Source of the DNA: Pseudomonas lopnurensis
Lineage (GTDB): Bacteria; Pseudomonadota; Gammaproteobacteria; Pseudomonadales; Pseudomonadaceae
DNA: 64,000 nucleotides
Direction of reading: 5' to 3'
NCBI RefSeq assembly: GCF_015070855.1
Contig: NZ_JADDIX010000077.1
Coordinates: 135,155-199,154, forward strand
Position 1 is the first letter of the stretch. Every line of letters begins with the position of its first letter. This document shows positions 54,356 to 64,000 of the stretch, piece after piece. The position numbers and the translations under genes are program-made. Under the pieces are notes generated by a model. It saw nothing but the letters and a program-made list of their open reading frames with translations. It was not told where the DNA came from and made no database searches.

Positions 54356-54754
54356 ATGCCCCGCGGAGACAAATCCAAATACACCGACAAGCAGCAGCGA
54401 AAAGCCGAGCACATCGAAGAAAGCTATGAAGAGCGTGGCGTTTCGGAGAAGGAGGCCGAAGCACGTGCCTGGGCGACGGTCAACAAGCAGTCCGGTGGCG
54501 GCGAGCGCAAAAGCGGCTCGGGCAGCAAGAAAAGCGAAACCGCCAAGCGCGCCGAACGCAAGGATTCCGCTCACCGGGCGGCGCAGACGCGCCAAGGCGA
54601 CTCGCCGAACAAGGGCTCGGCCCGCCGATCGAAATCCGCCAGCACCGCGCTGGCCGACATGACCCGCGACGAGTTGATGGACAAGGCGCGCGAGCGCGAT
54701 ATCCGTGGCCGTTCGAAGATGCGCAAGGACGAATTGCTGCGGGCCTTGAGTTGA
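54356..54754 (+). CDS. Hydrophilic stress-type protein with C-terminal Rho_N-like domain
   Basis: A 132-residue, very hydrophilic protein. An N-terminal region (KYTDKQQRKAEHIEESYEERGVSEKEAEARAWATVNK) occurs in the so-called plasmid stabilization family. A Lys/Ser/Gly-rich disordered linker follows (about 45-98), then a Rho termination factor N-terminal-like motif (MTRDELMDKARERDIRGRSKMRKDELLRAL). The Rho_N part may bind nucleic acid. The neighbours (osmE, ferritin-like) suggest a stationary-phase or stress role; this is inference. Confidence 0.8.
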   Translation: MPRGDKSKYTDKQQRKAEHIEESYEERGVSEKEAEARAWATVNKQSGGGERKSGSGSKKSETAKRAERKDSAHRAAQTRQGDSPNKGSARRSKSASTALADMTRDELMDKARERDIRGRSKMRKDELLRALS

Positions 54755-54771
54755 GCCGACGAGGTCCCGCG

Positions 54772-54915
54772 ATGCAGCGTCCGGAGCCAGACGACCCACC
54801 GGTGCCGGAGCGCAACCCCAAGCGCGAGGAGCCGGGCGAGCCACTGCCGATCGGCGAGCCGGGCCAACCGCCGGGCGGGCCTGAGCCCGGACAGGAAGAT
54901 GGCCGCGGCGCCTAA
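54772..54915 (+). CDS. Small Pro/Glu/Gly-rich protein
   Basis: A 47-residue ORF, MQRPEPDDPPVPERNPKREE onward, almost entirely Pro, Glu, Gly, Arg and Asp. It starts 17 bases after the Rho_N-type gene, with GAGG seven bases before the ATG, so it is probably co-transcribed. No domain is expected in such a disordered sequence. Confidence 0.5.
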   Translation: MQRPEPDDPPVPERNPKREEPGEPLPIGEPGQPPGGPEPGQEDGRGA

Positions 54916-55002
54916 ACTTTCCGCCCCGGCTCCGATCTCAATTGGCGAACCGTGAATTCGCCGCAGCATCGTCGTGGCGAAACAGAAGCCGAGGAGACCG
55001 TG

Positions 55003-55536
55003 ATGAGTTACGTACAACTGAGCGACAAACAGAGTCTGCGCGAGCGTGCCCGCCAGCACGTGGAAAACGGCGCGGTGACCGAAAGCTACTCCGCCGATCG
55101 CGAAATGGTGCTCAACCTGCTCAACGATGCCCTGGCCACCGAACTGGTCTGCTACCTGCGCTACAAGCGCCACTACTACATGGCGACCGGGTTGAAATCC
55201 AGCGTCGCCGCCGACGAGTTCCTCGAACACGCCAACGAGGAGCAGGAGCACGCGGATCGCCTCGCCGAACGTATCGTGCAACTGGGTGGCGAACCGGACT
55301 ACAACCCCGACAGCCTGACCGAGCGTGCGCACGCCCAGTATGCCGAGGGCAACGGGTTACGCGACATGGTCTTCGAGAATCTGGTGGCCGAGCGCATCGC
55401 CATCGACAGCTATCGCGAGATCGTCCAGTACCTGGGCGACAAGGACCCGACCACCCGGCGCATCTTCGAGGACATTCTCGCCCAGGAAGAGGAGCACGCC
55501 GATGATCTGGCGGGGCTGCTGGATGGCATGAATTGA
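55003..55536 (+). CDS. Ferritin-like/bacterioferritin-family protein
   Basis: A 177-residue four-helix ferritin-like protein. The di-iron ligands are recognisable in LLNDALATELVCYLRYKRHYY (Glu) and EHANEEQEHADRLAERI (ExxH), then VAERIAIDSYREIV and EDILAQEEEHADDLAGLL. It resembles the bacterioferritin relative PA4880 of P. aeruginosa. It probably stores or oxidises iron, possibly with DNA-protective or stress roles. GAGGAG lies six bases before the ATG; an upstream in-frame ATG is less likely. Confidence 0.9.
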   Translation: MSYVQLSDKQSLRERARQHVENGAVTESYSADREMVLNLLNDALATELVCYLRYKRHYYMATGLKSSVAADEFLEHANEEQEHADRLAERIVQLGGEPDYNPDSLTERAHAQYAEGNGLRDMVFENLVAERIAIDSYREIVQYLGDKDPTTRRIFEDILAQEEEHADDLAGLLDGMN

Positions 55537-55537
55537 A

Positions 55538-55680
55538 GCGGCAAGCGGCAAGCGGCAAGCGGCAAGCAAGCTTGAAGCTTGAAGCCCAAAAAGCATCGCC
55601 CCGAAGGTGGGCCTCCCATAAGAACCAGCCCACACCGCCCCCTGTGGGAGGCGCGACCCGCGGCGATCACAGGCCACAGA
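55538..55680. repeat. Heptamer tandem repeat followed by a BIME-like segment
   Basis: GCGGCAA is repeated four times in tandem (55538-55565), then GCAA, then GCTTGAA twice (55570-55583). A segment like that at 31.1 kb follows (AAAAGCATCGCCCC..., CCTGTGGGAGG, CGCGGCGATCA). The array starts one base after the ferritin-like stop codon. The remaining bases to 55816 hold no gene I can support. Confidence 0.75.
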
Positions 55681-55816
55681 CCTGCCCAAAGCGATCGCGA
55701 GGTTTCACCCGCCCTACGACCTGTATCTCGGTTCGGTACGATGTAGGGCGGGTTGCAACCCGCCGAACGAGGTTCGCAACCACGCCAAGCCATCCCCGAA
55801 TCGATGAGACTGGAAT

Positions 55817-55842
55817 AAAAAAAAGCCACCCGTAGGTGGCTC
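55817..55842 (-). terminator. Rho-independent terminator of lpxC
   Basis: On the minus strand AGCCACC-TACG-GGTGGCT forms a seven-pair stem with a stable TACG loop, followed by eight T. It lies about 22 bases after the lpxC stop and probably ends the dcw transcripts. Confidence 0.93.
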
Positions 55843-55863
55843 AATCAGGAAGAGAGGTACTGC

Positions 55864-56818
<955 letters not shown>

Positions 56819-56890
56819 TAATTGGCGGCGATAATAGCAGATGCCAACTTTGCTGAATACCAATCACAACAATACTCCTGATAAGCTCAA

Positions 56891-58075
56891 TCAATCGGCC
56901 TGACGACGCAGAAACGCGGGAATGTCCAGGTAATCCAGATCCTCTTGCGGGTTCAACTTGGCGGCTGTCGCGGCGGCATGCGCCTGGTTGCGCATCACGG
57001 TCGGACGCTCCAGGTCACGATAGTTGACCGCGGCCTGCTCCTGACGCGGAGCCTGTGCCGGCGCTGCGGCGACAGTGGTCTGCACGGTATTGTTCACGAC
57101 CTTGACCGGCTTTTCATTGCGCGGTCCCAGACCGGTCGCCACGACGGTGACGTGCAGTTCGTCGGCCATCTCCGGATCGATCACGGCGCCGACCTTGACG
57201 GTGGCTTCGTCGGAGGCGAAGGCTTCGATGATCTCGCCCACCGCGGCGTATTCGCCGAGGGACAGGTCCAGGCCGGCGGTGATGTTCACCAGGATGCCGC
57301 GCGCGCCCTGCAGGTTGACGTCTTCCAGCAGCGGGTTGCGGATGGCCGCCTCGGTCGCTTCGCGCGCGCGGTTCGGGCCGGTGGAGCTGCCGGTGCCCAT
57401 CATCGCCATGCCCATCTCGCCCATGACGGTCTTGACGTCGGCGAAGTCGACGTTCATCAGGCCCGGACGCTGCATGATGTCGGAAATGCCGCGCACCGCG
57501 CCGGTCAGCACGTCGTCGGCCTTGGCGAAGGCGGCCAGCAGGCTGGCGTCCTTGCCGAGGATGGTCAGCAGCTTCTCGTTGGGGATGGTGATCAGCGAGT
57601 CGACGCACTCGGACAGCGCACGGATGCCCTCGTCGGCGACCTGCATGCGGCGACGGCCCTCGAAGGGGAACGGACGGGTGACCACGGCGACGGTGAGGAT
57701 GCCCATTTCCTTGGCCACCGAAGCGATGATCGGCGCGGCGCCGGTACCGGTGCCGCCGCCCATGCCGGTGGTGATGAAGACCATGTCGGCGCCTTCTAGC
57801 ACTTCGGCGATGCGCTCACGGTCTTCCATTGCCGCCTGCCGGCCGATATCGGGATTGGTACCCGCGCCCAGTCCCTTGGTGATGGACGAGCCGAGTTGCA
57901 GCACGGTACGCGCTTCGATCTTCTTCAGCGCTTGCGCATCGGTGTTGGCACAGACGAATTCGACGCCCTCGACGTTGTTGCGGATCATGTGATTGACGGC
58001 ATTGCCGCCACCACCGCCGACGCCGATGACCTTGATGACTGCACTTTGCGGGGTATGATCTACGAGTTCGAACAT
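56891..58075 (-). CDS. ftsZ: Cell division protein FtsZ
   Basis: The 394-residue tubulin homologue that forms the Z ring. The GTP-binding loop GGGTGTG is at 106-112, KVIGVGGGGGNAVNHM opens the nucleotide-binding fold, and the synergy region NADFADVKTVM-type segment (VDFADVKTVMGEMG) is present. The C-terminal peptide LDYLDIPAFLRRQAD binds FtsA/ZipA. The open frame extends upstream through antisense ftsA sequence; MFELVDHTP is the family start. It lies 47 bases after ftsA. Confidence 0.98.
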   Translation of the reverse strand: MFELVDHTPQSAVIKVIGVGGGGGNAVNHMIRNNVEGVEFVCANTDAQALKKIEARTVLQLGSSITKGLGAGTNPDIGRQAAMEDRERIAEVLEGADMVFITTGMGGGTGTGAAPIIASVAKEMGILTVAVVTRPFPFEGRRRMQVADEGIRALSECVDSLITIPNEKLLTILGKDASLLAAFAKADDVLTGAVRGISDIMQRPGLMNVDFADVKTVMGEMGMAMMGTGSSTGPNRAREATEAAIRNPLLEDVNLQGARGILVNITAGLDLSLGEYAAVGEIIEAFASDEATVKVGAVIDPEMADELHVTVVATGLGPRNEKPVKVVNNTVQTTVAAAPAQAPRQEQAAVNYRDLERPTVMRNQAHAAATAAKLNPQEDLDYLDIPAFLRRQAD

Positions 58076-58122
58076 TTCCCTCTCTCCTTCCAGCTTTCTA
58101 GTTTTGGTGTCACGCACACTGC

Positions 58123-59370
58123 TCAGAAATTGCCCTGGATCCAGCCTTTGAGCCGGTCCAGAACAGATGTCTTGGTGTCTTCGGCGAAATTGCCGAGGCC
58201 GGACATGGGGATGCCGTCGGCTTGCTTGCGCAGTCCGTACAGCAACAGGCCCACGCCCGTCGAATAGATGGGGTTGCGTACCACGTCGGCCAGTCCCTTG
58301 ACGCTGTGCGGCACGCCCAGGCGCACCGGCATGTGAAAGATTTCCTCGGCCAGGTCGACGGCTCCTTCCATCTTCGCTGTACCGCCTGTGAGGACGATCC
58401 CGGCGGGGACCAGATCCTCGTAGCCGCTGCGCCTCAGTTCGGCCTGGATCAGGGTGAAAAGCTCGTCGTAACGCGGCTCCACCACTTCGGCCAGGGCCTG
58501 CCGGGAGAGTTCCCGCGGCGGGCGGTCGCCGACGCTGGGGACCTTGATGGTCTCGCCGGCACCGGCCAGCTTGGCCAACGCGCAAGCATAGCGAATCTTG
58601 ATCTCCTCGGCATACTGCGTTGGCGTGCGCAGGGCCATGGCGATGTCGTTGGTAACCTGGTCGCCGGCGATCGGGATGACCGCCGTGTGGCGAATCGCGC
58701 CTTCGGTGAAGATGCAGATATCGGTGGTGCCACCGCCGATGTCCACCAGGCATACGCCCAGTTCCTTCTCGTCGTCGGTGAGCACGGCATGGGCCGAGGC
58801 CAGTTGCTCGAGGATGATGTCGTCCACCTCGAGGCCGCAGCGGCGCACGCATTTCTCGACGTTCTGCGCCGCGTTCACCGCACAGGTGACCACGTGCACC
58901 TTGGCTTCCAGACGCACGCCGGACATGCCCAGCGGCTCGCGGACGCCTTCCTGGTTGTCGATCACGTAGTCCTGCGGCAGGGTATGCAGCACGCGCTGGT
59001 CCGCCGGAATCGCCACGGCCTGCGCGGCATCGAGCACGCGCTCGAGGTCCGCCGTGCTGACTTCGCGATCGCGGATCGCCACGATGCCATGGGAGTTCAG
59101 GCTGCGGATGTGGTTGCCGGCCAGGCCGACGAAAGCCGAATGGATGCGGCAGCCGGCCATCAACTGGGCTTCCTCGATGGCGCGCTGGATCGACTGCACG
59201 GTGGATTCGATATTGACCACCACGCCTTTCTTCAGCCCACGCGAGGGATGGGTCCCAATTCCGACGATTTCCAGCTCGCCATCGGCGGTTACCTCGCCCA
59301 CCAGCGCCACCACCTTGGAGGTGCCGATGTCCAGGCCGACGATCATCTTGCCGCTTTGCACGCTCGACAT
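58123..59370 (-). CDS. ftsA: Cell division protein FtsA
   Basis: A 415-residue actin-like protein that tethers FtsZ to the membrane. GLDIGTSKVVALVGEV gives the phosphate-1 loop, VCLVDIGGGTTDICIF the phosphate-2 loop and GIVLTGGTAKMEG the adenosine motif. The C-terminal amphipathic helix (VLDRLKGWIQGNF) is the membrane anchor. ATG 59370 (MSSVQSGKM) is better spaced from GAGGA than the in-frame ATG nine bases upstream. It starts about 12 bases after ftsQ. Confidence 0.97.
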   Translation of the reverse strand: MSSVQSGKMIVGLDIGTSKVVALVGEVTADGELEIVGIGTHPSRGLKKGVVVNIESTVQSIQRAIEEAQLMAGCRIHSAFVGLAGNHIRSLNSHGIVAIRDREVSTADLERVLDAAQAVAIPADQRVLHTLPQDYVIDNQEGVREPLGMSGVRLEAKVHVVTCAVNAAQNVEKCVRRCGLEVDDIILEQLASAHAVLTDDEKELGVCLVDIGGGTTDICIFTEGAIRHTAVIPIAGDQVTNDIAMALRTPTQYAEEIKIRYACALAKLAGAGETIKVPSVGDRPPRELSRQALAEVVEPRYDELFTLIQAELRRSGYEDLVPAGIVLTGGTAKMEGAVDLAEEIFHMPVRLGVPHSVKGLADVVRNPIYSTGVGLLLYGLRKQADGIPMSGLGNFAEDTKTSVLDRLKGWIQGNF

Positions 59371-59382
59371 GTGTTTCATTCC

Positions 59383-60240
59383 TCAATTCTTCACAGCGAC
59401 GGTCGTATCCGTCGCGGTCGGGATCGGCTCATGCCAGGCGACGGCCAGGCCGTTCGCATAGCGCAGATCGATCCGTGCGATTTTCTCGCTTTCCTGCTCC
59501 AGTGCCTTTTGATAGATGGCAGTGAAACGACGCATTTTTTCCACGATCTGGTCCCGCCCCAGCAGTAGCTCGATGCCCTGGTTGGTGGTCAGGAACCAGC
59601 TTCCGCGTTCACGCAGCTCCAGGCGGGCGATGGAGAATCCCAGTGGGCGCAGCATCTGGCTGAGCATCTGGTATTGCTGCATGACCCGCTGTTGGGCCCG
59701 CTTCGGACCATGCAAGTGCGGCAAGTGTTCATAACGGCTCAGGTCATCCGGCGCAAAAGCCTGGCCTTTATTGTTAAGCAATGCTTCGCCCCCCCAGCGG
59801 GCAATCGGCAATTGCTCATCCAGGCGCACCAGCACCTGGTCCGGCCAGACGCGGCGGACTTCGACGTGGGCGATCCATGGCATCCGTTCGAGTTGGTGGC
59901 GCATGCCGCTCAGATCAACCTTGAAGAAGCTCTGCTCGACGAAAGGTGCGATGCGCTGCTGCACGGCCTCACGGCTGACATAGCCCAGTTCGCCCTGCAC
60001 GCTGACCTTGGCGATCGGCCGGTCGGCATAGGGCAGCAGGCGCTGGCCGAGTTCGTAGAGGCCGACCACCAGGCCGACCAGCAATACCGGCCAGACGACG
60101 CGCTTCAGCCCGGCCAGGCTCGGTTTCGGCAGGCGCGCCGACAGCGGCTGCGGTTTCACCAGGCGACTCGCACCGCGCGGCACCGGCTTGCGCGAGGCGC
60201 GGCCGCTTCCGGGTTGCGAATGACGCAGCGTGGTGATCAT
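59383..60240 (-). CDS. ftsQ: Cell division protein FtsQ
   Basis: A 285-residue bitopic divisome protein. It has a basic cytoplasmic N-terminus ([14 protein letters not shown]), one membrane helix (about 49-66, [18 protein letters not shown]), a POTRA domain (about 75-145) and a beta domain beginning with [17 protein letters not shown]. It scaffolds FtsB and FtsL. The start is three bases after the ddlB stop, so they are coupled. Confidence 0.96.
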   Translation of the reverse strand: MITTLRHSQPGSGRASRKPVPRGASRLVKPQPLSARLPKPSLAGLKRVVWPVLLVGLVVGLYELGQRLLPYADRPIAKVSVQGELGYVSREAVQQRIAPFVEQSFFKVDLSGMRHQLERMPWIAHVEVRRVWPDQVLVRLDEQLPIARWGGEALLNNKGQAFAPDDLSRYEHLPHLHGPKRAQQRVMQQYQMLSQMLRPLGFSIARLELRERGSWFLTTNQGIELLLGRDQIVEKMRRFTAIYQKALEQESEKIARIDLRYANGLAVAWHEPIPTATDTTVAVKN

Positions 60241-60243
60241 GGC

Positions 60244-62637
<2,394 letters not shown>

Positions 62638-62645
<8 letters not shown>

Positions 62646-63711
62646 TGGCCACCTCCAGGCAGATATCGACCACGCTGCGGGTGGCGTCGGGCCGGGCCAG
62701 CCGGCGCGCGGTGGCCCCCATGGCCTTGAGTTTTTCCGGCTGCATCATTACCTCGGTCAGCTGCGCGGCGAGCGTGGCCGCGTCAGTCTTGGCTTGCGGC
62801 AGAAGGACGGCGGCGCCCTCCTTCGCCAGATAGTCGGCATTGCGGGTCTGGTGATCGTCGATCGCATGCGGCAGCGGCACCAGGAACGACGGCAGCCCGG
62901 CGGCGGCCAGTTCGCAGACGGTCAGCGCCCCGGCGCGGCAGATCACCAGATCGGCCCAGGCGTAGGCACGCGCCATGTCCTTGATGAACGGCGCCACCTC
63001 GGCGACCACGCCGGCCTCGGCGTAACGCTGCGTGGTGATCTCGGCGTGCTGCTTGCCAGCCTGGTGGAAGACCTCGGGGCGCAGTTCCGCCGGCACCTGC
63101 GCCAGCGCGGCAGGCAACAGCTTGTTCAGCGGCTCGGCGCCGAGGCTGCCGCCCAGCACCAGCAGGCGCGGCCGGCGATCGACCAGCGAGTCGCGCGGTG
63201 TTTCCAGGAACAGCTCCTCGCGCACCGGATTGCCGGTGGTGCGGCGCTTGTCGCTCGCCGCGAAGGTATTCGGGAAGGCCTCGCAGACACGACGCGACAG
63301 CGGCGCGAGGCTGCGATTGGCGGTCCCGGCCACGGCGTTCTGCTCGTGAATCACCAGCGGCACGCCGGCCAGCTTCGCCGCCAGCCCGCCGGGGCCGGTC
63401 ACGTAGCCGCCCAGGCCGAGCACGCAGACCGGGCGCAGTTCGCGGATGATGCGGCGCGCCTGGAACAGCGAGCGGATCAGCTGCAGCGGCGCCTTGATCA
63501 GCGAGACCAGGCCCTTGCCACGCAGCCCGCTGACCTGGATCAGGTGCAGCGGCAGCCCGGCCGCGGGCACCAGTTCGTTCTCGATGCCGCGCGGCGTCCC
63601 GAGCCAGTGCACCGCATAGCCGCGCGCCTGGAACTCGCGGGCGCAGGCCAGCGCCGGGAATACGTGGCCGCCGGTGCCGCCGGCCATGATCAACACGTTA
63701 GGGCGGGTCAT
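62638..63711 (-). CDS. murG: Undecaprenyldiphospho-muramoylpentapeptide beta-N-acetylglucosaminyltransferase MurG
   Basis: A 357-residue GT28 enzyme that converts lipid I to lipid II at the inner membrane. [16 protein letters not shown] gives the first glycine loop, [17 protein letters not shown] the second, and [16 protein letters not shown] the third; [22 protein letters not shown] binds UDP-GlcNAc. Its ATG is only five bases from a MITE, whose terminal repeat provides the nearest Shine-Dalgarno-like sequence (GGGGA eight bases upstream). In most pseudomonads it is closely coupled to ftsW. Confidence 0.97.
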
Positions 63712-63715
63712 TGAC

Positions 63716-63949
63716 TATTTCCCCGCTGCGTTGCCGCCAGAAATGCGGCCAGGCTAGGCGCCAGTCGCAGGCAATGGCGTCCCCTTGGCAAGACTGGCAA
63801 CAACGCATGGCCGCATTTCTGGCGCAACCCGAAGGGCCGGGCCTGGTTTCGCCCGGCGCAGCGTTGCTCGTCGCTCATTTGGGCGACCAAACCACGCTCC
63901 TCGCGCCTTGCTCCGCGCGAAACCAGGCTCCGGCGCAGCTCGGGAAATA
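63716..63949. mobile_element. MITE-like element (234 bp) between ftsW and murG
   Basis: The ends TATTTCCC(C/GA)GCTGCG are inverted (63716 and 63949), with TA at both ends. The interior, read on the minus strand, shares about 200 bases of recognisable blocks with the element in lysE: GCAAGGCGCGAG, TTTGGTCGCCCAAATGAGC, CAGGCCCGGCCC and CTTGGCAAGG. It encodes nothing. Confidence 0.75.
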
Positions 63950-63963
63950 GCCAATGCCCCGCC

Positions 63964-64000
63964 CTAGACATGGGCACCCCCCTTGGCCGGCGGCGTTTCG
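63964..64000 (-). CDS. ftsW: FtsW C-terminal end (partial)
   Basis: The last eleven complete codons before TAG at 63964 read ETPPAKGGAHV on the minus strand. Their position directly before murG and the Pro/Ala/Lys-rich tail fit the cytoplasmic C-terminus of FtsW, the septal SEDS glycosyltransferase. The rest lies beyond the window edge, so the call rests mainly on the conserved gene order. Confidence 0.6.
   Translation of the reverse strand, partial: ETPPAKGGAHV

Noticed and set aside
56891-59386. 831-codon frame that could be read as an N-terminally extended FtsZ
   Set aside because: The extension overlaps ftsA in another frame and is Arg/Gly-rich; FtsZ starts at MFELVDHTP (58075).

Overview
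The window is high-GC gammaproteobacterial chromosome with gene content and order typical of Pseudomonas sensu lato. The many short palindromic intergenic repeats and the gene set suggest the P. stutzeri group (Stutzerimonas); this is inferred from protein recognition, not from a database search. Sixty-one genes are called: 59 intact, one lysE-type pseudogene, and one gene (ftsW) cut by the right edge. I saw no rRNA, tRNA, CRISPR array, prophage or complete insertion sequence.

Layout. 0-6.2 kb: DJ-1/PfpI protein, cardiolipin synthase, the ornithine-lipid pair olsBA behind a candidate Pho box, ACP phosphodiesterase, a flavodoxin and a PilZ-like protein. 6.3-9.3 kb: folM-folX, DUF1244, HopJ-like, cysZ. 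9.3-10.04 kb: a gene-free 724 bp segment bounded by imperfect inverted repeats. 10.1-25.2 kb: old yellow enzyme, glutathione peroxidase, slyD, ackA-pta, an acyltransferase, a three-receiver hybrid kinase next to a GGDEF/EAL response regulator, an OmpA lipoprotein and an MBL hydrolase. 25.3-34.7 kb: PAS kinase, acyl-CoA ligase, lysE pseudogene split by a MITE, D-2-hydroxyacid dehydrogenase, rsmC, a yybP-ykoY riboswitch with a GDT1 Mn exporter, and an M48 protease. 35-48.4 kb: chemoreceptor, SRAP protein, small zinc-ribbon proteins, acyltransferase, DUF1329, YajG, mqo, SulP, SDR. 48.4-50.2 kb: LOG-family gene flanked by four DnaA-box modules, with a 25-codon ORF among them. 50.2-55.5 kb: membrane proteins and a group of envelope/stress genes (MgtC, PQQ-type dehydrogenase, OsmE, Rho_N protein, ferritin-like). 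55.9-64 kb: the end of the dcw cluster in transcription order ftsW-murG-murC-ddlB-ftsQ-ftsA-ftsZ, then lpxC.

The strongest unexplained signals are these. (1) Four modules around the LOG gene combine DnaA boxes in opposite orientation; three have an identical 17 bp gap and a central CACA. (2) A superfamily of TA-flanked MITEs has six copies; one splits lysE, one forms the stop codon of a membrane gene, and one appears to supply the murG ribosome binding site. (3) A 74-75 bp repeat folds as three hairpins ending in a terminator, and sits behind ordinary terminators at two loci. (4) The SRAP protein has two of its four expected active-site residues replaced.

Functional themes are envelope and lipid biology (olsBA, clsB, acyltransferases, lpxC, dcw cluster), two-component/c-di-GMP signalling, and overflow carbon metabolism (ackA-pta, mqo).
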